A program made the position numbers and the translations under genes. From assembly GCA_016630955.3 (NCBI GenBank), contig CM049993.1, positions 682,001 to 746,000 of the forward strand: a DNA stretch of 64,000 nt, written 5' to 3'. The notes beneath the pieces were generated by a model that saw only the letters and a list, made by a program, of their open reading frames with translations, had not been told where the DNA came from and did no database searches. The DNA comes from Didymella arachidicola (taxonomy: Eukaryota > Ascomycota > Dothideomycetes > Pleosporales > Didymellaceae). The first letter of the stretch is position 1; every line of letters starts with the position of its first letter. This document shows, in pieces, positions 45,546 through 57,861 of this stretch.

Positions 45546-48053
45546 CTATACCTTCCTCCGCTTGCTGCTCACGATCTCTTCCTCCTCAACCGGCGTGCCC
45601 TCGCCGTGCTCTCTCCCACTACCTCGCCCATGCACGTTGCGCCAATTGCTAACGCTTCTCTGCACGCTTTCAAACATTTCTCTTGCATCAGTGACCACAG
45701 TTTCTTCGCCGGGGTTGAACATCATCGCGTTTACAAACATGCGCATAAGCTCCTTCTCTAGCTGTGCGGGGTTGACAATAGCCTTGGGCGGCACCACGTC
45801 GCTACTGATAGGTAACTCGGTCGTTGCACCTGCACCGCCAGGGCTACCGATGGGCGTATCTGCCACTGCATTTACGTATTTGGCGCCATTGGCGAGGGCC
45901 TTCTTGATGGCAGACAGGTCTGTGGGACGCTTGACAATGTCGTAGTATCCTTCTGCTTTCTTGGCCTTGACAGCTTCGGCGAACATGGATGCGTGTTTGT
46001 GAGAGGTGATCTCGTCGAGGATGACCTGACAGGTGCGGTGGAAGTTTCTGTAAGCGATAACAGTGCGGTTCGGGCTGGGTGTGCCAGGTGTATCTTCTGA
46101 CTCTGCCAGAGAAGCTTCGCGGGCATTGCGCTTTCGCCGTGTTGAGGGTGCTGTTGTAGGTGCAGCACCGCGTCGGCGCGTGGTCATCTGCGAGGGTGTA
46201 TTGGTTGGTTCTTCGTCCATACCGTCGTCTAAGGACCCTCGACGCTCAGTCTTGATGCGGTGGCCGGTCTGAGAGTCCGTGTCGGCGATCGTCTCGGTGT
46301 GTGAGAGTACAGATCGACTCCTACTACGGCCTCGTACCGAACCACCAGCTCGTGAAGAAGCGACACTGCCAGGTCTTCCACGCTTTGCCGGTGCATTGCG
46401 CCGCGGCCGCCCCTGCCGAGTGTTGGAGTCAGGCGCAGGTACTTCTAGTGAGCTCGTTGGCAGAGGTGTCTCCGGCTGTGTCTCCGCGTCTGGCGCGACC
46501 TTCTCATCTGCGTCTTTGTCCTTGAGCTTGCCCTTTCCTCGAGGTTTACGTCCAGGTTTGAGTTTCGCTGGACTTTGTTTGGTGGTGCTCAATGGCACGT
46601 AATCGTCAATGGCTTCTGGCACAGGACGAGGCGTTCCAGGCAGACCACCAGGTGTGCCAGGTGGTTGCGGCTTCCAACGAGACTTCGCTGATTGTGGCGT
46701 GCTCATGGCACTATGGGAGCGGTTGCTTGTAGGTGTCGAGAAGGACTGTCGAGCTTGAATCACCCCTGGGTGCGTGGGCGGCACACCGGACCGGTTGGAA
46801 CCGGGGGTTTGGTGGTGCTGCTGAGATGCAGAGCGTTTGTTGATAGGCGTGGAGACCTGAGGGTATGGTGCTGAAGCCGGTGGGTGGTGCACATGAGAAG
46901 GGTTCTGTGGCGAGACTTGGAACGGCGGTAGCATGAACCCGGCTTGAGGCGGTGGAGGATGGTTGGCATGTGGGTGCGGAGGAGCTGGCGGCGCTTGATG
47001 CGGGAAGTAATTGTTCTTTTGCTGTGAAGTGTGCAAACTTGGTGATTGCGGTCCTTGCTGAGGGTAGCGCTGGTTAGGAGGGAATTGCTGAGGTCCGCCA
47101 GGCGGTCCATACTGCGGCACTCCATTGGATCCGTAAGGCTGCAAAGGCTGCTGGTACTGCTGCCCTGATGGCCCTGGCGCTGGAGACTGCGGGTGTAGAC
47201 GTGCATGGCCTGGCTGCGGGCTGGGTTGGAGTGGCTGCTGTCCATGAGGGAACGGCGCATGCGGAGGGTATGGAGGACCATTGTATGCTGTATTCGGCTG
47301 TGGAGGTTGTTGGAAGTGTGGCGGCGGCTGTTGATTCGAGTGAGGTCCCGGTGAAGCTGCAATGGGCTGTGAAGCACCTGCTGATGGTCGATGGTCCTTC
47401 TTCTTTCTTGGTGACGTCTTGGGCATGCCAGCCGCGGCCTGTCCCTGCTGCAGTGTCTGCTGGGGTCCATCTGGTCCCCTGGCTCCACTCTGGACAGCAG
47501 GTTGAGGCAGCGGGCTCTGCGCAATGTGAGGCGACTTCTTCGTCACACTTGGACTGCGCGAAGATGTCTTCCCATTAATGCGCTCACGCAGCTGCTCGTC
47601 CCAATCTCCGCGCTCGATGCCCTTGATCTCACGCTGCAGTCTGTCCAGATGCTCCTCTTCAGCTCGAATCTGGTTGACCACCTCGGTACGCCATGTCCAG
47701 TACAGCTTCTCAACCAGCTTGGGCATGAGGTAATCATACTTCAGCGATTCCTGTACCGTGGGCAGCGTGGGCATTGTAGCCTTCCTCTTCCTAGGGTTCT
47801 CGCCGTTCTTTACATCGGTGTCGCCGCTCTGTTCTAGCTCGATCTCCCTCCTCAGACGCTCCAAGTAGAAGCTGCGTAAGGCGTCAGGACTCAAACGACC
47901 GGGCTGGAAGAACTTGTGCGCCGTGACGTCTGGGTTGGCCTTCAGCAGCTCGGACGTCCTGCTGAAGGCATTCTGTGTCACGCCATAGCTCTTGAGGCTC
48001 TGGAAGATGAGGAGCGATTCGAGGGTGGTGTAGGCGGAGACGCTAGTTGTCAT
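45546..48053 (-). CDS. Bromodomain protein, BRD8/Bdc1-like (NuA4-type complex subunit)
   Basis: A single exon of 835 codons. The first 170 residues (LLIFQSLKSYGVTQNAF, then RLSPDALRSFYLERLRREIE and a coiled coil VVNQIRAEEEHLDRLQREIK) match the N-terminal arrangement of BRD8-like proteins. The middle, about residues 180-480, is Pro/Gln/His-rich low complexity. A basic Ser/Arg region follows. The C-terminal bromodomain (about 660-810) has YRNFHRTCQVILDEI, YYDIVKRPTDLSAIKKAL and the acetyl-lysine Asn in FVNAMMFNPGEE. The protein ends SSKRRKV, a likely nuclear signal. The role in histone H4 acetyltransferase (NuA4) recruitment is inferred from the fission yeast and animal relatives. The bromodomain contains a Gly/Pro/Ala insertion after KALANGAKYV. 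Confidence 0.88.
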   Translation of the reverse strand: MTTSVSAYTTLESLLIFQSLKSYGVTQNAFSRTSELLKANPDVTAHKFFQPGRLSPDALRSFYLERLRREIELEQSGDTDVKNGENPRKRKATMPTLPTVQESLKYDYLMPKLVEKLYWTWRTEVVNQIRAEEEHLDRLQREIKGIERGDWDEQLRERINGKTSSRSPSVTKKSPHIAQSPLPQPAVQSGARGPDGPQQTLQQGQAAAGMPKTSPRKKKDHRPSAGASQPIAASPGPHSNQQPPPHFQQPPQPNTAYNGPPYPPHAPFPHGQQPLQPSPQPGHARLHPQSPAPGPSGQQYQQPLQPYGSNGVPQYGPPGGPQQFPPNQRYPQQGPQSPSLHTSQQKNNYFPHQAPPAPPHPHANHPPPPQAGFMLPPFQVSPQNPSHVHHPPASAPYPQVSTPINKRSASQQHHQTPGSNRSGVPPTHPGVIQARQSFSTPTSNRSHSAMSTPQSAKSRWKPQPPGTPGGLPGTPRPVPEAIDDYVPLSTTKQSPAKLKPGRKPRGKGKLKDKDADEKVAPDAETQPETPLPTSSLEVPAPDSNTRQGRPRRNAPAKRGRPGSVASSRAGGSVRGRSRSRSVLSHTETIADTDSQTGHRIKTERRGSLDDGMDEEPTNTPSQMTTRRRGAAPTTAPSTRRKRNAREASLAESEDTPGTPSPNRTVIAYRNFHRTCQVILDEITSHKHASMFAEAVKAKKAEGYYDIVKRPTDLSAIKKALANGAKYVNAVADTPIGSPGGAGATTELPISSDVVPPKAIVNPAQLEKELMRMFVNAMMFNPGEETVVTDAREMFESVQRSVSNWRNVHGRGSGREHGEGTPVEEEEIVSSKRRKV

Positions 48054-48801
48054 TCCCCGGGGAAGGTCTGAAGCGCGCGGTGGGCGGGCCTGTTGCGGCG
48101 GGATGGGAGCCAGGGCGGGCAGTGACGACGGGTGTAGGCTTGCGGATTCACGAGGGCTGCGCGGGCATCGCAGGTTCGCAGGCAGATGGGTGCGTCACGT
48201 GAGCGAGGATGCAGCGATGGGGTGGAGCGTGGGCGACGATGAAAAGTTGTCGATGCGGCTTGGTGTTGCAGCGCAAAGCAATTGCGGGCATGCAATCACG
48301 GCCGCTAGGCGGCGCCCAATCGGCAGACGCGTCCAGAACGCGCGAAGTGGGAAGGTGAACCTTGGAACGCGGTTCTACGGCAGGGCATCACCGTAAGCGT
48401 CACTGGCCCCGTCTGGAGGGCTTCAGTCTTCTTCACACTTCAGCATGCAGCAGTCGCAGCTCTTAAGTCTACATGGTGTCAACGCTGGTGGTGGCTGCCC
48501 AAGCCTCGTGTGCTGATTACTCCACTAGGGATCAGCAGGAGCTATGGCCGACTGAACCCCTTTCCGCAGATTAATCACAGCAGTCCCTCAATTTCTATCC
48601 AAGGACGCCCTCTTCATGCTCCATCCCACTGTCATACCCTCTGAAACATCCCGCTGTCAAACATATAACCAGTTGTCTTCTTAACACGCCAGCTGTGCCC
48701 ATTGCTTCCTCCACTCACACCGTATCATCGCCAGTATCATCGACGCCGCCTGTCCGCCTCATTCCCAAGCCACCCAAGTTCGCCCTTCCCCACGTCTCAT
48801 C
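48054..48801. other. Divergent intergenic region
   Basis: 748 bp between the bromodomain gene start and the coiled-coil gene. An open frame from 48695 in another frame (VSSPVSSTPPVRLIPKPPKF) may be an upstream exon of the coiled-coil gene, but no splice was convincing. Confidence 0.45.
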
Positions 48802-49362
48802 ATGCAGAACCAGACCTCCGTGCAGGACCCTGACGCCGGCTGGAAGCCAAACAACCGCCCTCAGTCGTACGATCGCCCGCTAGCACGACGTCCGCTCCTT
48901 CTGACAGAGACAGCACCGTTGCCCGCAACTTCATGACCGAGCTGGATGCCCTGTTCAATCTTGACAGCAGCCTCGACACACTGGATAAGACCGTGAATGA
49001 GAAGTCTGTCTCCACATCGCTTCTGAAGTAGCGCCAACTGACGGTCCTCCAGGAAGCAAGCCGTCAGCACACAAGCACAAGAGCTCGAGGCTCTGCAGAG
49101 GCGACTACAAGAGGCGGAGGAGCGCCTGAGCCAGGCGACTGGTAACTCGCCGCCCAAGCGCAAGGACAACCAGCACCGCAGTCCCATCGCAGGTGTCTTT
49201 CCCAACAAGGACACAGCGCCCACCAACAGTCCGCTGGCAGCAAGACACCAACAGGCAATGGACATCCCGGGTACGTTACCCGCTATGTGTGGTTCTGGCG
49301 CAAGGCTGACTCCTCCAGAACGACCGCACTCTGCGCACTCGCGCGCCAGCGTCAAGGTCTAG
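48802..49362 (+). CDS. Small coiled-coil protein, four short exons, function unknown
   Basis: No single frame covers this gene. Exons 48802-48866, 48908-49027, 49068-49270 and 49319-49362 join into 143 residues. Introns are 41, 40 and 48 bp, all GT...AG with CTGAC branch sites 3-25 bases before the acceptor. Pieces: QDPDAGWKPNNRPQS, then NFMTELDALFNLDSSLDTLD, then the coiled coil TQAQELEALQRRLQEAEERL, then ATGNSPPKRKDNQHRSPIAG, ending HSAHSRASVKV. The motif DAGWKPNNR and the coiled-coil arrangement look like a protein I remember from other ascomycetes without known function. Alternative acceptors exist at 48909 and 48913, and the start may lie further upstream. If the introns are not used the gene would be frameshifted. 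Confidence 0.6.
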
Positions 49363-52300
49363 CTGGACACCATCTCCTAGTCCGACATACCCCAGACTCG
49401 TGCCATAGCAAACATTAGCGCGTCTGACCGGACACTACATCATTTTAATCGACGAAGACCATATCATTTCGAGGGGGGACCATTTCTGCATTTGCATTCT
49501 GCTTAGCCCATTGCTGGCTCATTAGGGAGGAGGAACATCCATAGACGCCGGTCAGCGTAGACGCAATCCATCAAGCTCAACATCTAAGACTATCACTCCT
49601 GAGACTACTCACAATCATGATGAGCATGCTATCGTTATCGAATGAGCTCATTGAAAACAATTTAGAGCATGTGTTGCACGCACCTTTATCGTTCGCAGAT
49701 GAGGACTTCTCTATTGAAGAATACCGGTTCTGGCCAGAGGACGTTATTTCAGGTCTGCCAGACTTGTCCTGTGTTCCACAGCATCGCGAAGCCACTCTTG
49801 TGCAGTCGTGACCAAGCGTCCTCTTCGGACCCAACCATCGCATTGTTCAACTCCCTCAGCTCTCTGCTCGACCTGCAGAGGCATAGTTCAAGCAGATAAT
49901 CCTAGCTTGGCATGAACCAGAGGGAGGTACACGCCAACAGCAGGGCGGCTCAGCCCACTAAATCGCCAATAGAGAGATAAGATGGATCTAAAAAGTCAAT
50001 ATCGTGCGCATGCACACTTTGTCAGAAAATATGAGATGTCTGAACTGGAGTGTGGAGATTCGAACTCTGCTGCAAAGCACCACTGATTCACTGCTCCTCT
50101 ACCCGCTCATCGCTGTTGGTCAGAACCCTCAGCACAAGCTTGTCAATTTCAGATGTTTTAGATTGAAAATTTTGGACCTCCCAGTGTGGAATGAGAACAG
50201 CGCCTTTCTGTTGTCTCACTACTTCGTTCACCAAGCCTACGACACTTATTCCTACATTGAACAGTGAACAGAGAATAAAGATACCAGAACTGCTGTTAGC
50301 CTCCCGTGTTCGATACTTTATCACTATCGGTTACGAACACACTGCAGATGAAACAGCCTCGCTTGAGTCTTTCAACCTAGTATCTTAAGGTAGAAATCTG
50401 GAGTCCTCGACCGTCAGACATACCTAGTTCGGGCACTTTGCGTACATAGGTGATTGTACATCACCGATTTGGCTCCTCTCCATCACTTCAGCGCTTCGAC
50501 GAAGTTCGAAGACCCATATATGCATGTGCATATCCTCAAGCTGAATATATCAGACATGTGTGGGCCACAATTTGGTCGGCTTTTCTTTCGCTCTCCCTGT
50601 CCTGAACGGCTTCATGTCGATCTGATCAAATATGGCTTTTAATTAGAGCCTGGAACACATGGAATGGCCAAAGTCAGTCCCCGTGTCCAAAGCGAGCACA
50701 CTACCTTTCGATAACATCGACATGCCGATCAACGCTATCGTACGTCTGATCGACGTCACCTGCAAACACTCTAATAAATATGATGTTGAGCTCTCGAGAA
50801 ATTGGTGCGCCGACACAATCGCTCCGGAACATGCAGCTCCAACCCGTTGATCAATAATTACCTTTTTGAGGAGTCGGCCATGAATCTGCATCCAGACTGA
50901 TTCCGGTCGCTAGAGAACTTCAGGACTCTCAAAATACCCTAACTGCTTCTAATAGGACGACTGGCAGGGCCCCTAGCTGTAGATGGATAACAGAGACCTG
51001 ATGATGTCGACCAGCAATGACCTGCGACCTTGGAATGAAATTCAGGTCCTGTTGCTACGACTGCACATATTAGAGCCTAAAACGTGACCGAGGAACACCG
51101 GATACGAGTAGGTCTTACTAGATGCGAGGCCCTGACGATGGCAGTGTCGTCGAGAACGAGGATAACTGGTACATAGTAGAAAGCTTACCGATGGATTTAC
51201 TCGAGATTGAGAGCGAATATCTGCACGGAGTACAAGCAGATCCCAATCGCCTTGAGTCGACGTTGGAAATCGTGGTATCCTCCAGTATGGGACGTCCGAG
51301 GCCCCAAGGACGATATGTTCAGCATCCTAGCGAGGACTCTTGCAGACTTTGGGACTGGTGACGTGCGAACGGCACTCCATTATGGTGCCTGAACTGGGCC
51401 TTTGCCAAAGAAAAAACTCATGAACGCCTTGAGACTCCCGCAAGAGTGTTCGATTGACGGAGCTTAGGCGACTCTGCTTGACCATAACAACGGATACAGA
51501 TGTTAATTAATCCCAGGGAATACCCACGCACTGCCCAAGCCTTCCAATTGATCATATCATGAGTGGCATTATGGACTGTTCGTCCGAAGGTTCCTCCCTT
51601 AGAGGTCAAAGGGCCAGAGAATGTAACCGCAGAGGATTCGGACTAAGTATATAGCTTGCACGTCGTGCTGCTCTGGTGGCAATGTATCATTCATACATTT
51701 ACTCAACGACCAGATCATCGATGTCGACTAGATCAATATATTGCTCGCCCATAAGCAAGAGCTCTGCAGATATTGCAGCACGCTCACGCTCGTATCGCCA
51801 CCCTCTGCAGGTACACATTACCCAACCGCTAAACTTGCCCTGCTCAATATACCCACCCACTCCACAAGGCTGCAGTCCGGCACTTCTTGCACATCGGCAC
51901 GTTCAATTAGAGTTGCAGCCACACGGTCCATATCGCACACGATCGAGCGCGTAACAGTCCCGAAGCCAGACTGTGCCTGAGCCAGGGCCCTGGATCAGTC
52001 TTAAACGATGTGGGTGTCGTGGGGCAGATGCTATAGGGCTGGCGCTTAGAGAGAACTCCTCGCTCTTCGGCCTCGAAAGAGGTCCCTGGCTGCCTAAAGC
52101 TACCACTCGATGGGCGTTATATGGGGCGCAAACTTGGTGATATCATGGAGGGTCTTCAGATGGAGATCTCAAGTGGTCCGGTGTTGTGATGGATTTACTT
52201 TTGTGGTGTGATGGGTTTGAGGCCACCCCGGCCATCAGAACGAGCCTTGAAGCTGCAACACTTGCGTCTCACACATCAAGTGCTTGTTTGCCTAGAATTG

Positions 52301-53883
52301 CTTCTATCGATTGCAGGCTGGGTCAATACGCTACAAGGTCTTGAAGAACTTGCCCAGTCCCGAGCTGTGATGTTGCTTCCGCCGCGCTGTAACGACTTCT
52401 TATCTGTGTGGCACCTGCCATTCTGCTGTGCCGCAACGCTTCCAAAGCTCGTATCTTGCCGTGTACGGCCCGGATGAGGCATGGACCGCCTATCCGAAGC
52501 TTGTCGCCTTCTGAAGTCAAGATTTTTCAGATGGACCTGGTTCGCAAAAGCGAGGGTTGATGGAAGCTTTGCAACCAACCACCGCAGATCACGGGTCACC
52601 CAGAAGCTTGGTTAGGTTTTAGTCTCAATCAGGATGGTGGGCGCTTAGAGGACGATCACCAACCACTCAAGCCTCGCAGCATCCTGGCCAACCCCGCTCC
52701 ACATCATTTTTGCCCATGCATCGTCTGCAATCCTCCAGTCAGTGCACAGCGATTCCAATTCTCCAATTCGCCTGCGAGCAAGTCATGCGAACCGGAGACG
52801 GCTCATTTGGGGGCTCCGCAGCGCGGCCCTGAGTCCAAGCTCGACTTGCTTTCAGCGGCTGTGATTCGACAGCCAGCCCACGAGGTGGCTTATGGGTCTC
52901 GCTGTCGCATTCTCGCCCAGACCGCCATCAACATGGACAGAAGTTTTGAGCAGATCTCAGCAAATTTCGAAAGAATGGTGAGGTTGGATGCGACGTGGAA
53001 CGGAGGGGACATTTGAAGGAGCGCTGCAGTTGCACGACTTCTCAAAGCGACCGACCTCCCCTTGCGTTGACAGCACATGCTCTGCAGCAACGAAACGGGG
53101 AACGGATCGAGTCGACATCCCGCTGCAACCGAGAACGCCATCCGCTTGGAAAGTTTGCCCACGGTAGTGCTGCCCTGGCGTCCATTCTCGCCCTATTGGC
53201 AGATTTCACATTTTCCAACCAGTCACAGCACCCATCACGCATCATGCATACTGTCGACGCAGCATTTGAGATGTGAATCGTCAGTCTGTTCCGCGAATGT
53301 GATAGTGCTTCACAACGTCGGTCCCTCTTTGGGTACCCCTGTAAGATACCGCTATCAAACCTTGGCCCAATAGCGCGACCTACTGTGAGCGGTTGAATAA
53401 GATTCGCCATTTGCTGCCATGATACGGATGTCCTGAACCCTGCGTGTGACACTTTCTCCACTCCAGCACGGAGCAGAAGGGTCACATAAGGCCGCTGGTC
53501 ACGCACGCTATCTCAGGCCTCTTGTCAGAAAACGGGTTTCGGTCTCCCTACTTCAGCGACTCCCACTGGAAAGGAGCCTCACATTGATACACATATGAAG
53601 AGTTGGGTTGTCGCATCGCAACACAGACATCACGGACGTATCGATCGGTTACACAACACACTAAACCTGACTCGCTCTGCCACGCCCTGACACCGCATGA
53701 ACACAACGGACGCTTCTCCACAATCGTACCCATGTAGAAACGAGTTTCCGGATACTCATAAGCAATCGCCGGCCCAACCTCATCGCCTACTCGATCTGGC
53801 CGAATCAATTCTGTGATCCAGCTTTTGCTGGCAGCAGGTCCCACGAGCTTCGAGCTCTCGCACACACAAATTCCACGCCCAAG
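49363..53883. other. Long gene-poor region
   Basis: 4.5 kb with only short frames. A 64-codon frame at 49617 begins LSLSNELIENNLEHVL, which is faintly F-box-like, and frames around 51122-51392 are unassigned. No RNA gene, transposon end or repeat was recognised. Confidence 0.4.
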
Positions 53884-56423
53884 ATGCCGGCGATATCAGA
53901 TGCCGCAGGCGTGGCTATGGCACAGTTCGGCGCCTCAGCCACGCACGCGCAACGTGATGTCGCAGAAATCATCTCTTCGCTTGTACGACGACTGAACATA
54001 CCGTACAATAGTACAAGTCCAGCAGGCCTCATCGAGGCCAACACAGTGGACCCCTGGAACAAGAGTGGCAAATATGCTCTTGCATATGTCTATTTTTGTA
54101 TACCACTGCTTGTTGTTGCTGCGCTGATGCGATACTACCACCTGTTTACGGACAAGATCCGCACCGCATTACACCAAGAAGAGGTATTGCAATCCTCAGC
54201 GACCTCCTCCCCCGACACAGACTACGAGATGTCGGTTCTTTATACTGACAAGTCTACCATGAAGTTCTTCCCTCGAGAAGGCCCATTGCCGAGTGGACCG
54301 AAAACGCAGTCGAGTGTTTCCTCAGTGGTCCCAATCAACAATCTGGTCGCTCTATTTCGTTTCATCTTCTACCGACCAGTTCAACAAATCAACATCCGCA
54401 AAGGCTGGCGACCGCTTGTTTTCCCTTCCTTGAGCGTCATCGTCATTGTATTCCTCGCTTTCGCGGTTGGGCTTCTCTACTGCTGTCTACCTCAACCACT
54501 CTTTTGGAAGAGCATCGCCTATGGATCGCCACCGCTCGCCGTTCGATCTGGTATGATGGCAGTCGCCTTACTGCCCTGGATCGTTGCACTCTCCATGAAG
54601 GCGAATCTCATCACGATGATTACCGGTATCAGTCACGAGAGGCTGAACGTCCTGCACCGATGGGCAGCGTACTTGTGTCTTGTGCTGAGCATCTTGCATA
54701 CCGTACCTTTTTACGTCACACCGATTTGGGAGAAGGGTGCGCGAAAAGCATTTGATAGCTTCTTCCAGCAGAATGGCTTTTACGCCTATGGTACTGGTAC
54801 GGCCTGCTCTTCCCCTTCCTGTTTGCCAAATGCTGACTTTTTATAGGTATCGCCGCACTTGTCCCATTGTGCTTTCTCTGTATTCACTCCATTGCCCCCC
54901 TCCGCCATCGAATGTACGAGCTTTTCGTCGCGCTCCACGTACCGGTTGCTATGGTTTTTCTTGGCATGATGTTCTGGCACTGTAACAACTATCTAACGTC
55001 CTGGCACTACCTCTTCTCAACGCTCGGCATTTGGCTGCTGTCTTACCTCATGCGTCTGTTTTACCTGAATTGGACGAACCCTTTCCGGCTCTCATGGCTC
55101 ATTGGCGACGAAGCTGCCGTCACCCTCATGCCGGAGAATGCCGTCAAGATCACGATACCGACGCAAACGAAGTGGAGACCGGGTCAATACGTTTACATAC
55201 GCATGCCTGGTATCTCAGTGTTTGAAAACCACCCCTTTACCATTGCGTCGCTGTGTGACGATGATTTTCCATCTCAATACGGGGAGGGCTATAGAGACAT
55301 GGTCCTTGTCTTCAGGCCTTTTGGTGGCTTCACAAAGAAGGTTGTCGAGAGCGCATTGACACATGGGCCATGGCACACATACCGCGCCTTTGTGGACGGT
55401 CCGTATGGAGGCATGCAGCGACGCATTGAAGCCTTTGATGATGTGGTGCTTATTGCTGGCGGCAGTGGCATTACGGCGATCATATCGCAATTGCTGTGCC
55501 TCATCAAGAAGATGCGCGATGGCAAAGCTGTGACGCGTAAGATTCACGTTATCTGGGCTTTGAAGCGCCCCGAGACACTGGAGTGGTTTAAGGAAGAGCT
55601 GCGCATCTGCCGAGAGTTTGCACCCCCGGAGACCGTTGAATGTCAGTTCTACATCACCGCTGCCAAGCGTGTGGTAGGAGGTGGCCTCGTCAGCGCGAAG
55701 ACGCCAACACGCCCCGTCTCGATGTTCTTCCATGACAAGGTCAACGACGCTTTCAACAACATCGCGGACCACCGGTTATCAGGCATTTCCGGTATCTCTT
55801 CAAAGCGGCATTCAGCTCTTATCCGCGATGTGGCGCAGGGCGACCCCGAGAAAGAGAGCGAACTTCGGCGCGAAAATGAAGATCACGTCACAGCACTCCC
55901 ACAGGCACACCTGAAGCACCTTGCGCCTCCGCGCCCAAGCTACCAGAGTGGCCACTCTGATCGATCATCGAACGAAGATACGATCACGCCTGCTCCTCAG
56001 TCTATCGCCACGAGAAGGACTGATCGCAACCTCTCTCTCGACATCTCGCAAGCCGTCAGAGCCGGTTCAGGGGCCATCAACCCTGATATATACGACCCGA
56101 GCGGCTCTGCGAATGTGCAAGGCTTCGATTTCGGTTTCCCATCCACGCCTACTGAGTTCCAGAAGAACCTAATGCGCTTTGCCTTCTTACCTGCAGCTGT
56201 TAAGAAGAAGGACGGCTGGAGTACGGAGTATGGGCGCCCCGATATACCATTTCTGCTAAAGGGTTTGTCGCGCAACTTTGGCCGGCGGACATGTGTGTTC
56301 ATTTGCGGGCCACCAAGCATGCGCGTCAGTGTCAGCGAGACGGTCGCAGATTTGCAGAGGGGCGTGTGGAGCAACTCTGACAGAGACGAGATTTTCCTCC
56401 ATGCGGAGAACTACGCGCTATAA
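53884..56423 (+). CDS. Ferric reductase-like transmembrane protein (FRE/NOX family)
   Basis: Exons 53884-54790 and 54847-56423 (56 bp intron) give 827 residues. FRE proteins move electrons from NADPH through FAD and two hemes to external metal. About seven membrane segments occupy residues 60-400. Heme histidines are visible in LHRWAAYLCLVLSILHTV and in ELFVALHVPVAMV...FWHC. The FAD motif is HPFTIAS, preceded by WRPGQYVYI. The NADPH-binding loop is LIAGGSGITA, and the C-terminal CGPPSM motif is present. A Ser-rich, charged insertion of about 150 residues (roughly 600-750) separates the two halves of the nucleotide-binding domain, and no clear cleavable signal peptide is seen. It is probably in the plasma membrane; the metal (iron or copper) is not decided by sequence. 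No permease or multicopper oxidase lies beside it. Confidence 0.94.
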
Positions 56424-56606
56424 AGCGCATAAACCATACGGGTGCTTTCTTAGATTTGTGCATAGCGACTTGGGACGATTTGGTGTATATACCCCTTTCA
56501 CTGCTTCTATATGTAACGACTTGGACAACAGAGCAGCGAATGCTAGACGCTTCTCCACAATGTCTCGCTCATGCTTTACTTTAATTGATGTGAACAACCG
56601 GGTTCG

Positions 56607-57861
56607 TCAATACCCCACTTCGTCATTCCAATATAGCGTCTCATGCTGGACCTCCGGCCCGGTCGCTACAAATTCCCATCCAAAATTGATCCTGATGTAC
56701 TGCAACACATGACTGGCGATCTTGATATGCCCAACATCAGTCGGGTGGTACTGCGGCCCAATATCATTGTGCTGTAGAATTCCAGTGCTGTAGAATTCCA
56801 GTGCTGTTGAAGTAGTGTACATAGCCATCGTTCTCGTAGTGCTTGTACACATTGTAGATCTCGTCCGTGAACGCACCGACCTCGTAGTACGTGTTGCCGC
56901 ACTGGCTGAACCCGTTCCAGAGCGACATGATGATGATCTGCGCCTTCGGCCAGACGTTATGGACTTTGGAGACGAAAGAGATGTACGATTCATAGTACTG
57001 TCCGCTCGTCACGTTGTTCGCCGTGTTGTTGTCGTTAGTGCCGAGGTTGATGAGGACAATGTCGGCTGGCTGGTGAGCAGAGAAGTCCCATGGTTCTGTA
57101 CTATTACCGTAAATCTCTCGGGCTCGGCCATTGGTGTCATAGGTCTCAAACCATTGGTGTTCCTGTCCTCGAGGATTGCCCCAGCAATTTGCGTCGTGCA
57201 GGCAGATGCCTGGATGAGCGGTAACGCTGAACTCAACGTCTCCCAGTCCCGCCCCGATCATGTAGCCAAAGCCGCTGAAGGCTTCATATGTTGCCGAATA
57301 GCCAGAAGTGAGCGAGTCGCCTATAAACTCGATGGATCTGGAAAAATTGGGGACTTTGATGAGTTTCGAGCTGACGGATAGATGTACAGCAGAGATTTGG
57401 ACTCCATAGCCCCAATTCGTGACTCGCATCTCAAATGTGAGCGGTCGTTGATTTGGTCGTGTGAGGTTCAGGCCAGGAGTGGATGCAGTCACCAAATGGT
57501 GAGTTGCATTAGTGGTGATGTTTGTGAATTGCCAATCCAAGCCTCCCACTCGATACGCTATGAGGACGCCATCCGAGGTGTGCTGACCGAAGGTGATAGC
57601 CACATCCTCACCTTCGAAGGCGAATTTGAGACCCGGCGCAGCCCACCAGGAAATATGTTGGTTATCCCACCGTCCCTTGTAAGAGAGCTCTGAGGCGTTG
57701 GCCCCATACGTACGCCAGGCTGTTGACTTCCACCCACTTCCGATGCGGTTGATTCTGGTATCCGGATAGTGGGTATCTCGAACCTGCCCATTTTGCAAGA
57801 TCACTGCATTGGCAATCGTTACTAACGCTGCGAACCTCAAGAAAAGCTTGAAGAATGCCAT
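56607..57861 (-). pseudogene. SGNH/GDSL esterase, CE2 (acetylxylan esterase/endoglucanase E-like), frameshifted by a 16 bp duplication
   Basis: From ATG 57861 the frame gives a secreted protein: signal peptide MAFFKLFLRFAALVTIANA, an N-terminal beta-sandwich (WWAAPGLKFAFEGEDVAITF), and the SGNH domain with FIGDSLTSGY (nucleophile Ser) and INLGTNDNN. At 56771-56802 a 16 bp unit is present twice; the extra copy shifts the frame, which then stops at 56764 after ILQHWNSTAQ. In the other frame the normal end is still readable: QHNDIGPQYHPTDVGHIKIA and onward to a stop at 56607. DVGH is the catalytic DxxH, so the shifted product lacks the Asp-His of the triad. Otherwise the gene looks fresh. Family members deacetylate plant polysaccharides (known for CE2). 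A long plus-strand frame here is a shadow. Confidence 0.85.
56771..56802 (-). repeat. 16 bp tandem duplication inside the esterase gene
   Basis: Two exact copies of GCTGTAGAATTCCAGT (plus-strand sense), 56771-56786 and 56787-56802, followed by a partial third (GCTGT). Confidence 0.95.

Noticed and set aside
48867..49052. 17 and 25 bp GT...AG segments that also restore the frame of the coiled-coil gene
   Set aside because: Far below any known fungal intron length; in-frame alternatives of 41 and 40 bp exist.
49617..49811. F-box-like start LSLSNELIENNLEHVL
   Set aside because: Only about 16 residues resemble an F-box; the rest of the 64-codon frame has no support.
50045..50100. T-loop-like GAGTTCGAATC on the minus strand, a possible tRNA
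   Set aside because: The T stem pairs poorly and no matching acceptor stem lies about 70 bases away.
51122..51392. Overlapping 79- and 61-codon frames at 51.1-51.4 kb
   Set aside because: Neither has recognisable motifs and no splice pattern links them to neighbours.
56815..57381. 188-codon plus-strand frame inside the esterase
   Set aside because: Antisense shadow of the GDSL domain; the minus strand carries the catalytic motifs.
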